Of a stretch of 64,000 nucleotides of DNA, positions 11,784-21,934 are shown in pieces. The DNA is from Marsupella aquatica (taxonomy: Eukaryota; Marchantiophyta). Positions within the stretch are counted from its first letter, which is position 1. Every line of letters begins with the position of its first letter. The notes under the pieces are model-generated. The model ran no database searches. It saw only the letters and a program-made list of their open reading frames with translations, and was not told the DNA's origin. The DNA is taken from positions 7,378,001 through 7,442,000 of the forward strand of contig OZ316893.1 of assembly GCA_973895155.1 (NCBI GenBank), given 5' to 3'. The position numbers and the translations under genes were made by a program.

Positions 11784-11989
11784 GCAAGGTTCTTACCTTG
11801 ACAGTGTGAGTCGGAAGTTGAATTTGCAGCGCCTGAGCCTAGACGGTTGTTCCCTCTTAGAAGAGTGTCACTGGTATTTTTCTCCCTGATTTTGGCTTAG
11901 CTTATGTCCTTCACCTCCCTGGCAGATGCTCGAGCTGATCGACCCCTCCCCACTTACTGTCGTTTGCAATGTCCTCCCCGATTTGGACC

Positions 11990-12520
11990 TCGTCTCTTCG
12001 TCAATGGACCTCCCCTGGCCCTTCGACAGTTTCTCCTCCCCCGGCCTTCGCCAATTTCTTCCTCCCCTGGCGCTTCGACTATTTCCCCTCCCCCAACCTT
12101 TGACGCTCGCGCCCCTTGCCTCGACAATTTTTCTTCCCCCCGCGCCTCGACAATTTTTCTTCCCCCCTCGCTCGCGCCTCGACACTTTTTCTTCCCCCCG
12201 GCCTCGACACTTTTTCCTCCCCCCGCGCCTCGACACTATTTCCTCTCCCAGGCCTTTGCCAATTTTTCCTCCCCGAGGCCGGCGCTTCTTCCCCGCGCCC
12301 CTGGCTGCGCCTTGACAATTTTTCCCCTCCCCTCGGCCGGCGCTTCTTCCTCGCGCCCCCGGCTGCGCCTCGACAATTTTTCCTCCCCCCGGCCTTTGCC
12401 AATTTTGCCTCCCTTCCTTGGCCTTCAAGAATTTCTCCCCCCTCCCCCGAATTTTTCCAATTTCCCCCCAGGCCTGAGACAATCCCCTTCCCGAGCGCAA
12501 ACTTGCACGACAGCTTTTGA
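11990..12520. repeat. GC-rich, CpG-dense minisatellite between the divergent transposon genes
   Basis: Imperfect tandem copies of a 25-32 bp unit of the form CCTCGACAATTTTTCCTCCC plus CGCG-rich linkers, with a longer sub-unit (GGCCGGCGCTTCTTCC...GGCTGCG) repeated at about 12280-12310 and 12340-12366. Base composition contrasts sharply with the AT-rich surroundings. It lies upstream of the 5' exon of the ParB-methyltransferase gene and about 0.9 kb from the TATA box of the divergent transposase. Long frames on both strands here are products of the repeat and not proteins. It could act as a CpG-island-like shared promoter or simply be an expansion. Confidence 0.75.
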
Positions 12521-12849
12521 TCTTGCTGCCTCCTAACCAAATTTCTTCCACTCCCTTCCACGATTAATCCTCTGTTCCACGACCGATCTGCGCCTCAACA
12601 GTCAGGAAATTACAGAGCTGCACCAGATGTTGGTCCGCCCCCGATTTTCGTTCCAGTTTAGGGATTCAACCCAACTCCTATTCAGACCACACCAATCACT
12701 GAGGGAAGAGCTTTCCACAGCACCAAGCATCAGCCCACCATAGCTCTTCGCCAAGCTTCCTTTCCGTTCGCCCTTTGCAGATGCACGCCCACACTCCAAG
12801 CACCTGACAGTCCAATTTGTCTCAAACTTAGCATTTTCTAATTTTTGGG

Positions 12850-12865
12850 TTCATGAATTCATGAA
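12850..12865. repeat. 16-bp palindrome TTCATGAATTCATGAA, copy 1
   Basis: Perfect palindrome in the intergenic region between the divergent ParB-methyltransferase and transposase genes. A second perfect copy lies 43 bp further on. Confidence 0.8.
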
Positions 12866-12908
12866 GCTTTCGCCACCTCCACTTCAGGATCCAGGAAGGT
12901 CATAACCC

Positions 12909-12924
12909 TTCATGAATTCATGAA
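12909..12924. repeat. 16-bp palindrome TTCATGAATTCATGAA, copy 2
   Basis: Identical to the copy at 12850-12865. A 15-of-16 copy occurs inside the transposase coding region at 13875-13890, and another perfect copy lies just past the transposase stop at 17070-17085. Confidence 0.8.
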
Positions 12925-13420
12925 AGGGAATCAAGTATCATTTTGAAAGAATCTAGTAAAAAGTCAAAATTTGGGCCCAAAATAACAAATACCATGGGTA
13001 AAAGAAATACAAGAAAAACCAAAAAAACCTCTAAAAACAAAGGTCATCGAAGACATTTTTTGTTGCAATTGAGTAGTCTCCAAAAACATCAAAGAAAACA
13101 TGGGGTAAAAATGACCAATGCATTACTGATACACTATCTTAAGAGTTTGGCATGAAAACATATGCTTTAAGTAAAAAATAAAATTATGAGAAGACTCACA
13201 ATATTCAAGGAGAAGACTTCACAGGAATGAATTAACCAAGTCTCCAAGAACTCTAATGAGTATTAGAAACCTGAAAACATAAGTAAACCTGTGAGATTTG
13301 GATAAATAATAAACTATTTTCTCATGAAAGATTTCTTTCCTTGTCACTAATTACTAATGAAGGGCGTGGCCCTTTTTCTTATTTTATTGCTAATTAAGTT
13401 TTTGAGTTATTTCCAAAATC

Positions 13421-13427
13421 TATAAAA
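13421..13427 (+). promoter_or_regulatory. TATA box of the DDE transposase-like gene
   Basis: TATAAAA followed by GGGGC sits about 100 bp upstream of the first ATG (13526), an ordinary plant promoter spacing with a short leader. No comparable TATA box was found for the divergent methyltransferase gene. Confidence 0.6.
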
Positions 13428-13525
13428 GGGGCTTTGTATTCATGACTATATCTCATTTCGATTTTTCAGTTTGAGTTCATTTGGTGTTCTAGGTGTTCCC
13501 TTGTGAGTTTTGTGCAATTTTTGAA

Positions 13526-16500
13526 ATGGCAGCCTGTTATGAGTCAGACGATTATTTTGATGGTATTTCGGATGATGTTTCCTTCCCGGATTGTCCTTGT
13601 CCTGTTACTTCTCCAGATGCTCCTAGTAAAACCACTATTTTGGAGATGCTTCCCCCAACTCCAATGAGTAAGTTGAAAGGAAAGGCTCTAAGTGTACCAA
13701 ATATTCAGCAAAAAGTATTTGGTCCTTGTCTGAGTGAGCACTCTGAGTCTTCGGACTCATCTGAGAGTACAAGTCCCCCTGGCCGTCAAGTATTATCGAA
13801 TCCTTCTCAAAGGGGGGCTAAATTGGGTGTGCGTTCTGTAGGCCCTCAACATAGTGGAGATGTGAAAAAGAGGACTCATGAATTCATGAAGGCCAGATCT
13901 GGAGATGTGTCAAAAACGCCTTGTGAAAGCCCAAATGTGGATTTTTGTGCACTCCGGGAAAGTCGTGGTGTGCAACATGCACCAATGAAAGAGAGTGAGT
14001 ATTCTTGTCCTACATCTTTCAGATTTCAAGAAGGAGTGAGAGCGGAAACAAGGAGGCCGCTTGGAACTGAGACTAATTCGAACAAGGAGAGGATCAATTT
14101 GAGAAGATCTCCAGGGAACTTATATCGTTTGGCTGAGGTTGGAAGCGGATCTAAGTCGGCATACAACAAGGGCAAGAAGAAGGTCTTTGAGGAGATTCCA
14201 AACAAGAGGCCAAGAGAGTCAACCGAAGGTGGTTTCTTTGGGGATTCAGATGGAAATCGATCAAACTCACTCATTTTGAGAGTGAAGGAGGAGCCATTGA
14301 GTCCTCGAGGGCCCGCTCGAGGCCGGGTGAGGAGGGGTTTGTCTGCATACCAACTCGATAAACTTGTGGAGATATCTTCTTCAATCGAAGAATCTTCTTC
14401 TGAGAGTGATGGAGAGCCTGCAGAGAGAGTTATGATGGCTAATAAATGACCGTCAAATCTCAGCTTGTGTGAAACAAAGATGACAGACGTGGATATCAAG
14501 AAGACAAATCGTAAGTACTGCTGTCAACGTCATTGTCTCCTGAGTCTTTCACCAAAACAAATTCGTGAAGCACGCTCAAAGTTTTTGAGGCAAAAATCTC
14601 AGGATCGATCTTTATCTTTGCAGTGGCTCGTCAAGCAAGACGGAAATGAAGAGGGGAGGTCCAATGTCACATACATGATTGGACAAAGAGATGTGTGTCG
14701 GAAAGCTTTCAAGATGGTCTTTTGTGTAGGAAATGAGAGATTGAATAGGATCAAGAAGCTAGGCAATCAAGATCTTGCTTATCCTAGACCGGCTGGTCGA
14801 CCTCCATCTGTGAGAACATTGGTATTGAGCTCTTGGTTGAAGTCTTTTTTTGAGACGCGTGTGGAGACTCTACCAAATAAAGATGTTTCACATTTGCCTG
14901 ATAATTATTCCAAACTAGAAGTTTGGAAAATATATGATTCAAGCTATGTGATCACTGATGAGTCATCCAAAATATCATATCGGCAATTTTTGAAAGTATG
15001 GTCACAAGACTTTGGGCATGTGAAGATTCCTCCTGTGAATCATTTTAGTCTCGTTTTAGTTTGGACTGTGAGTCTCTGAAACTGAAAAACGTAAGTCATT
15101 TTCATTTTTGTTGTTTTGAACATGTCTTTGTATTAGATTTGTCAGGAAATCAATTGAGTAATGGCTAAACATTAGGAATGAATTTCAAGTTAACAACTTT
15201 GCTCTACCATTTTTTGATTCATTGCAGGGAGAGGAGAAATAATGTTACAAAAACATCGAGAACAACAATCGAAAGAGCGGGAAAAACTAGCAAAGCATCG
15301 AAAGAAATGTTTCACAAACCCAGAAAAATATTTGGGAGTTGTGATTGATGGAATGGATCAAAAAAAGACTAGATTACCCCATTGGCCACGTCCTCCAAAA
15401 TCCGTTGATGAGGCCTGTTTAATCCAAATGCATGTGGTTGGTTGTCTTCTTTTCCACGGAGCACTATTTTCTAGGGTGTTCCTTAATTATCCAGTTCTCC
15501 ATAATGATGGAAATCTTACCATTACTATTTTACAAAGAGTATTCCTAGAATACCAAGAGAAGTATGGGGGCCTTCCACCAGTTTTTTACCTTCAGCTTGA
15601 CAATACAAGTAGGGAAAACAAAAACAATTTACTTTTCACATATCTTCACATGCTGGTACAAAAAAAGGTATTTCGAAAAATCAAACTTGGATTCCTCTTA
15701 GTTGGACACACCCATGATCAAATAGATCAGATGTTTAGTAGGTTCTCAAAAAGGCTTGGAAGATTTAAGGCCTTTACCTATGATAGTTTATGTAAGATTA
15801 TTCAAGAATCTTACCAACCCCAACCTGAAATTACCCTTTTAAATGAGACATATGATTTTCGAAAATTTGCTTTCTCAGAGCCTGCTTTGATCAGAGAAAG
15901 GATACGAAATGTTACTTTTCATCACCAATATAAAATTTCTTTTGCTTGTGAAGATGATCAAGTTCCAACACAATGGGGGAAGAAATTTTCCACCGACACG
16001 GTTTGGAAACCAGAAGGAGGTGTTAAATTGTTGAAAGAAGACATGCCACCAAAGGTGATTGGGTGCTCTGATGGGATGCCACTTATCAAGAAAGGAGACA
16101 AGAAACGAGATGACGGAAGGGCGGGAAATCAAGCTCATGTATCATCTTCAGGAAAAATGACCCTGTCCGAAATGGATGATTGTTTGAATGAAATTCAAAA
16201 AGGTATATTTGCAGCTCAGATATTATTCTCGGAAGAAGAAGTTGTTTGGTGGACTTCTTTATTTGAGGAACAAAGAGAATTCAATCAATCTCTCTTGCTT
16301 GAAGAAAGACCTTTGATCTCTCCATTTGAATGGCCCAAGGCACAAGGGGATACAAATGTTGAAGCTAATCTCGGAGCTGAACCTCTTACAACAATATTGA
16401 ATGAGGAAGAAATTGAAGAGAGAGTGTACGGTCCAACTAGAGAAATTTATGTTGGTCCATATCGAAATCAAGAAAAGATAGATGCAGAGAAGGAGAATAT

Positions 16501-16975
16501 GGAAGGTGATTTTTCTGATTTGGAAATCAACACATTTATTTCTGTGGCCGGAGAGAAGTCTGAATCATTTTGGGTGGCTAAGGTAGAAAAAATTGTTCTT
16601 CGTGATGAGGCTCACATCCCAAAGATTATCTCAGTTCTGTGGCATGCAGCAAAGAAAGGATCCGACCCTTGGAAAGGAAAATATCTGCCAGAAGTGTTGA
16701 GTTACGAGAAGAAGAAAAGTGGACGAGGCAAGGGAACCTTGAAACCAGTTTGGTTTCGTCAAGACCTTGATCTGTCTTCAACTACGGTCTTTGCATATAA
16801 TTTTATGCTAACAAGGTCTGATACTCTTTACAAGAAAACAATAGATCGTATTAAAATACGACTCTCAGAATTTCTCAAGGAGGAGAAAGACCAAGAAGGT
16901 GAAGGTAGCATAGTTAGAAATTATCAACAAGAAACTTCAATGGAAGTTCCTCTAGAAATGAATGGTAGGAATTGA
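13526..16975 (+). pseudogene. DDE transposase-like protein (DUF7869-type), disrupted
   Basis: Exon 1 starts at ATG 13526 (the GTG-initiated frame upstream is not needed). It encodes an acidic/Ser-rich N-terminus, then after an in-frame TGA (14447-14449, one C-to-T change from Arg) continues in the same frame into a helical region with the family-like pattern VCRKAFKMVFCVGNERLNRI, GRPPS and SWLKSFFETR. Near 15050-15060 an 11-bp partial duplication (TTTTAGT repeated) shifts the frame; an alternative frame reads LDCESLKLKN up to a donor (gtaagt, 15091). Exon 2 begins after cattgcag (15228) and is open for 577 codons from 15242. It shows VVIDGMDQ (D36, D39), FYLQLDNTSRENKN (about D122) and VGHTHDQIDQMF (about D161-D164), a plausible RNase H-fold triad, followed by an acidic region and a C-terminal FISVAGEKSESFWVAKV segment that resembles a BAH/chromatin-reader-like strand pattern. 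Assignment to DUF7869 is by recall of motif style; the triad is inference. Confidence 0.72.
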
Positions 16976-17069
16976 GATTTACCAATCTTAGCAATTTTGT
17001 CAAACAAGAGTATTTGCAATTTATTATTGTTTGAGTTGGTGGCAAACCATAAATGTTGTGAATGATGAA

Positions 17070-17085
17070 TTCATGAATTCATGAA
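17070..17085. repeat. 16-bp palindrome TTCATGAATTCATGAA, copy 3
   Basis: A perfect copy (extended to ATTCATGAATTCATGAAT, 17069-17086) about 95 bp after the transposase stop codon. Together with copies at 11768, 12850, 12909 and 13875 it confines the motif to the transposase/methyltransferase block. Confidence 0.8.
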
Positions 17086-17619
17086 TGATATTGAAAGAAG
17101 TTTGACATTTTGAGAATGTCCATCGTGTGGGCAGTCTTGTTTGAGAAATTCAGAAAACAAAATATCAACTAAAAGAGGTACCTTCTAGAATCTCATATAT
17201 ATTTGGAAGCTTTTGATATACTCGTCATTCCCTTTGTGTGAATGATGGTTTTTCTTGGTAAATGAACCCTAGGATCCTACAAACTGCAAAATAATTTGGA
17301 AATCTTGACCCTCTTTTAAAAACTTTACATATTTGGGATGTCAATGAACTTTAGGGTGGTGTTTCAAGGGTGAATGTGTTATTGAGCCGATTGAATGTGT
17401 GCAAGTAGTAAATTGCAACATTGAAATATGTGGTACTTGCTTATTAAATGTTTCCCACAACCAGTTTTGTGATTTTGAGTAGTCAAAATGATGCCCTATT
17501 TTGTGTTTTTTTGCAAGTTTTGAGTTCTTGCCAAAAAAAGAGCTTGTTTTTAGATGCATTTTTTGCCTTTTTCCATATTTTCAAGGTTTTTTATCATTAG
17601 TTCTTATACATTGGGCTTA

Positions 17620-17937
17620 TTACCCATCCTTTAAGGCTTCGTGTTCTTGGCCTTTCAGCCAAGCCACCACACCTCGGGCAAAGCATTGGTTTATTGTAGA
17701 GTTCATCACTTTACTTTTTCCAGTGACTCTTCGATACAACTCCTCAATACTTGAAACCACCTTTGGTTGTGGTTTCCGATCATACCTGTATCCACTCTTG
17801 GAATACATTGGTCCGAACACTGCTTCAATCTCTGCCACAGAAATATCCTCATTTGTCAAAGTTGTGATGTCCATCCCGCCTGTAGTCAAACCTCTATTCT
17901 TAACAAACCAATGGACATCTCGAATCTCCTCCCCCAT
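17620..17937 (-). CDS. Unidentified ORF, 105 codons
   Basis: ATG at 17937, stop at 17620. I do not recognise the family, but composition looks protein-like: a WFVKN start, then DISVAEIEAVFGPMYSKSGY, RYDRKPQPKVVSSIEELYRR and a C-terminal CFARGVVAWLKG. No signal peptide or membrane segment. An acceptor-like GTGCAG precedes it, so it may be a last exon. It lies convergent to the DDE gene, 0.65 kb past its stop, so it is either a further gene of the same element or an interrupted neighbouring gene. Confidence 0.4.
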   Translation of the reverse strand: MGEEIRDVHWFVKNRGLTTGGMDITTLTNEDISVAEIEAVFGPMYSKSGYRYDRKPQPKVVSSIEELYRRVTGKSKVMNSTINQCFARGVVAWLKGQEHEALKDG

Positions 17938-18159
17938 GCTACCAAATTCTTAATCTGCACGTTCAATTGCAAGAACAAATCAGCTCCAGCTCATTTGCTA
18001 AACCTACAGGCCACATATATAAATTGAAGTCCATCATGCACAGAGACAGCTAGATACTAAATGACCAAAGAGTGCATCTATCACAGGGCTGATAATCTAT
18101 ATAATGCGCTTCACATACACCAGTTTTCTCAGGTAAACAACAACTTAATTAAATAGCAG

Positions 18160-18830
18160 GGCTTGCTGACAAGCAATTCAAGTAAGCGACATACATGTCT
18201 AGACTTCAAGGACTTAACAGGAAAACTGGAAACAAGAGTGGACATTGATAACAGGAATCAACAGGAAAATAAGTATACACAACTTCAAGAAAATGAACAG
18301 GAACAAGGACTCAAGGAGATTAATAGGATAAAGGATTGCATGTACACTTCAAGGAATTAACAGGAACAAGGACTCGAGAAAGCAAGATGCCTGGACTCAA
18401 GGAAATTAACAGGATAACAGGATAGTACAGTTCAAGGAAATTAACAAGGAAAAAGGACTCAAGAAAGCTGACAGGATCAAAGGACTCTGAAAGGAAATCA
18501 ACAGGATAAAAGGATTACGTTCACTTCTACAAAAGTACTAGGGAAAAAGGACTGGTATGTATACATCAAGGACATAGGACTAGACATGAAGGAAAATAAC
18601 AAGGAAGGAGGAAATCGGACACGACACTTTCAAGAAAGCTGGATGACAAGGAACGGGCCAGGAAAATAGAACGGCACTGCTTGTGGATACAGGAAAACAG
18701 TCATAACAAAATGTCAAGGATAGAGGTCCCGGTAGAATTAAGGAACATGCATGACTAGAACTCCAAGGAACAAAGAGCATACTTAGCACGCAAGGAAAAA
18801 ATAGTAACTTCAATGCACATAATCAATCTT
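18160..18830. repeat. Degenerate short-period repeat (AAGGACTCAAGGAAATTAACAG type)
   Basis: Variants of a 25-35 bp unit containing AAGGACT, CAAGGAAATTAACAGGA or AACAGGATAAAAGGA recur more than ten times. Divergence between copies is high. No gene is seen in the wider stretch 17938-20108. Confidence 0.6.
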
Positions 18831-20108
18831 CAGAAAATGAACCAGATTTAGCTTCACAAGACACAAGATTTCAAGCTTGACCAAGCAGCAAGAGAGTCGA
18901 TTCATCTACCTCGCAATCCTTAGCTTAATTAAGCACACATGACTGGACATAAAAAAATGGAACAAGCTAAAATAATGACACGGCGTACATGATTGGGATT
19001 CCAGTTCAAAGTTGTAAGTTGAAATTCTGGTGATAAACCTTCTGCTCGATCGGATGCAAGGACAAGTTTGATTGCATGAGGTTTGATCTCATTCTATGAG
19101 CTGTATTACGATCATGGCAGAATAGAACACACACAACAGCACAAATCGGTATGCTGAGAATTGGGGTTCCTGATCTTTGAAACTTACTATTAATGACATT
19201 TAATTAATTAACCTGAATCCTACCCGGCTTCCTACTTAGATGAACCAGAATCCACGATATTCAAGCTAGGCGCACCAGATTGAGCTTCAAGGGACTACAC
19301 TTAGGTTAAAGACAGAGATTTCAACCTCAGATAGGATACACCCAAGGATACGTACACCTATCCAACAATCTTCAACTAGTTAAATTAAACGTACATGAAT
19401 GGACATTGAATAGTTGAAGCGAGAGGGACGTATCGAGCTCAAATATAATGACACATACATGTGTCAGTTGCAAGATGAAATTATGTTTATAAACCTTGTA
19501 TAGAACTGGAATGCAATGACAACTTCAACTGCGCGCTACATGAGCTAATTTCTACAACTTAAACCCTGGAATCATATTAGGGTTGTCTTTGGCAACTAGC
19601 GCACCATCTCTAGGGATCTCCTCTTACCAAGAGCTATTGAATCAAGCATAGCTTTGGGCAAATTGAAGCTAGTTACGCACCTTCTCTTTCCACTTTGTTT
19701 GCAGATCAAGGATGTAAAATATGCTCACGGGACACTGCGGGCATTGAAAGATTTTAAAACTTTCAGTCACCCGTTCATTTTTTATACATCCCGCCCGTGG
19801 ACCACTAGCCTTGGCGTCATCAATGTCCTGAGTAAAAGAAATACAGTCCACATAATGTTATCAGCATGGCTTCTTGATTCTATAACTGAGCAGAAAAACC
19901 TGAAATGTCTCGACAATTTAGCTAGGATTGGGAGGCGCACCTGTTGTTTCCGTATCTTTGATTGAGGACATGTGCAAGACATACTCGCAGATTGATGGAA
20001 TGCTTTCAAAGTAAGGTTGAGAACTTCAATGATAGGAAGCGGGAATGTCAGAAAAACAAGGGCACAAAGACCAAGCGGGACGGACAATTTCAAAAGTAGT
20101 GGAGTGGA

Positions 20109-20593
20109 GCCAAGATTGAAATGCTCATAAAATCTGCCCAAGTTTCAGCACAAAATGCAACGCTACGATGAGGTAAAGCCAAGATTGAAATGATCATAAA
20201 ATCTGCCCAAGTTTCAGCGCAAAATGCAACGCTACGATGAGGTAAAGCCAAGATTGAATCAGCTGGCTCCAAAGTTCCGCCCAGATTTCAGTGCAAAAAA
20301 CAACGATGTAATGAGGTTGAGCCAAGACTGATTCGACTAGCTCATAATTTTGACCAAAATTTCAGGGCAGACGGCAAAGCCAGCATGAGGTGGAGCCAAG
20401 AATTAATCAACTGGCTCATAAAATCAGCCCAAATTTCAGCGCAAACGGCAAAGCAAAGATGAGGTGGAGCTAAAAATAAATCAACCAGCTCATCAAATCA
20501 GCCCAAATTTCAGCGCAAATGGCAAAGCAGAGATGAGGTGGAGCCAAGATTGAATGAGTTGGCTCATTAGTTCACCCCAAATTTAAGCGCAAG
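20109..20593. repeat. Tandem array of seven 69-74 bp units
   Basis: Each unit begins GCCAAGATTGAAT or a variant, contains CTCATAAAATC, GCCCAAATTTCAGCGCAAA and a C-rich AACGGCAAAG/AATGCAACG part, and ends GATGAGGTGGA or GATGAGGTAAA. The first two units are nearly identical (one or two changes); later units are more diverged. Unit length exceeds CRISPR repeats and there are no unique spacers. Confidence 0.85.
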
Positions 20594-21179
20594 AAGATAT
20601 ATTCGTGATTAAAGCTTTTGGATCCTTGCAGAGTTTTTCGGACACTTGAAAGTTGCTGTAGCATTTGACTTAACGTCCATCCATCGTAGATTGATATCTG
20701 TATCAAATCCTTACCATCCATTCAAAATAAGACTCATCTTTTATTTCTGACTTGCTTTGATTGTGGCTGGTTTGGTCATTAGTTATACTTTTAAATTCAA
20801 AATTATCAAAGGATTCTAAATACAAAGTCCTTTCATGTAGTCCTTGTTTTTCATACTATTAGATACAAGAGAATTCATTTTAAAGTCCTTTACTTAGTTG
20901 TTCCTTAAGGGTACACCCAATTGTGAATGGGGCCCTTGGGTGCTTTTGGGTGGTCAAGGTGTGTTTGCACAATACTATTGGAATAGGAACATTTCAAAAT
21001 TTTCTTTCCTCTTTTTCCTATTTCTAAACTCCTTTTTAACCTTGCCAACATTAAATAAACCAGAAAATGCACATTTAAAGATAGAAAATGAAAGGGAGTG
21101 AAAACCAATTTTATTTACGGGTCCAGTTAGAGACTTCTGTAAATCTAAAAATTCTGTCAAAATTCCACATCACCCTGTA

Positions 21180-21440
21180 AATATCCAGCCATTAGATGGT
21201 TTGAATCCAACCATCTACATCCATTTTGTGTGTGAAGACTCGTGTGAAGGCTCGTGTGGCCTCCCAACTGAAAATGAGTTTTCCTACCATTAGATGTTAT
21301 GAATCCAACCATCCAGATTCTTGTTGTGTGTGAATACTCGTGTGGTCTCTTAGCTCAAAAAGAACTTTTACACCATTAGATGTTTTGAATCCAATGATCT
21401 ATGTTGCTTTTGTGTGTGAAACCTCGTGTGAAGAGTAATG
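21180..21440. repeat. Three diverged units of about 80-90 bp
   Basis: Each unit has CCATTAGATG, GAATCCAA(C/T)CATCTA and TGTGTGTGAA-ACTCGTGTG in the same order. The copies differ at many positions and carry small indels. No gene is seen from 20594 to 21934. Confidence 0.65.
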
Positions 21441-21934
21441 TCACTTCTCGACACAAACAACTCTATTAAACTAAACCTATCCATGCTTGGATGTTGACAT
21501 AACTAGATTATGCCCTTTATGGTGCCTAAGGAATAAGAAGAACTTGGGCAGTAGGTCGGCTTTGAAAAAAATCAATATTTGAAAAATCTCCAGCTTGGGT
21601 ATTAGGTACATATTTTAAAAGGCAATTTAATTACAATAAAATAAAATAAGCTTGGTAAGCAACATATAAAGCATTTTCTCAACCTCTTGAAGCCATACAA
21701 GTAAAATGGGAAAGAATATTAGAAATATAAGTAGGGGTGAACGATCATGAGGAAGGTGGGGTGAATAAGCGAGGGTTTGATCATGGGAAACTTACATTGA
21801 AGTTTAATGCAAGGATTATTACAATGTTAACATGTGGAAGGGTCCAGTTATGAAAATATTGTTTTGAAGTGGTATTGAATGTTAGATTTTTGGAATGTAA
21901 ACTCTAGAGTATTATAACCTTGTTTTTAAGTTAC

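Noticed and set aside
11868-12561. Long Gly/Arg- or Pro-rich frames on both strands
   Set aside because: They are read-through of the CpG-dense minisatellite, overlap each other in several frames and have no domain.
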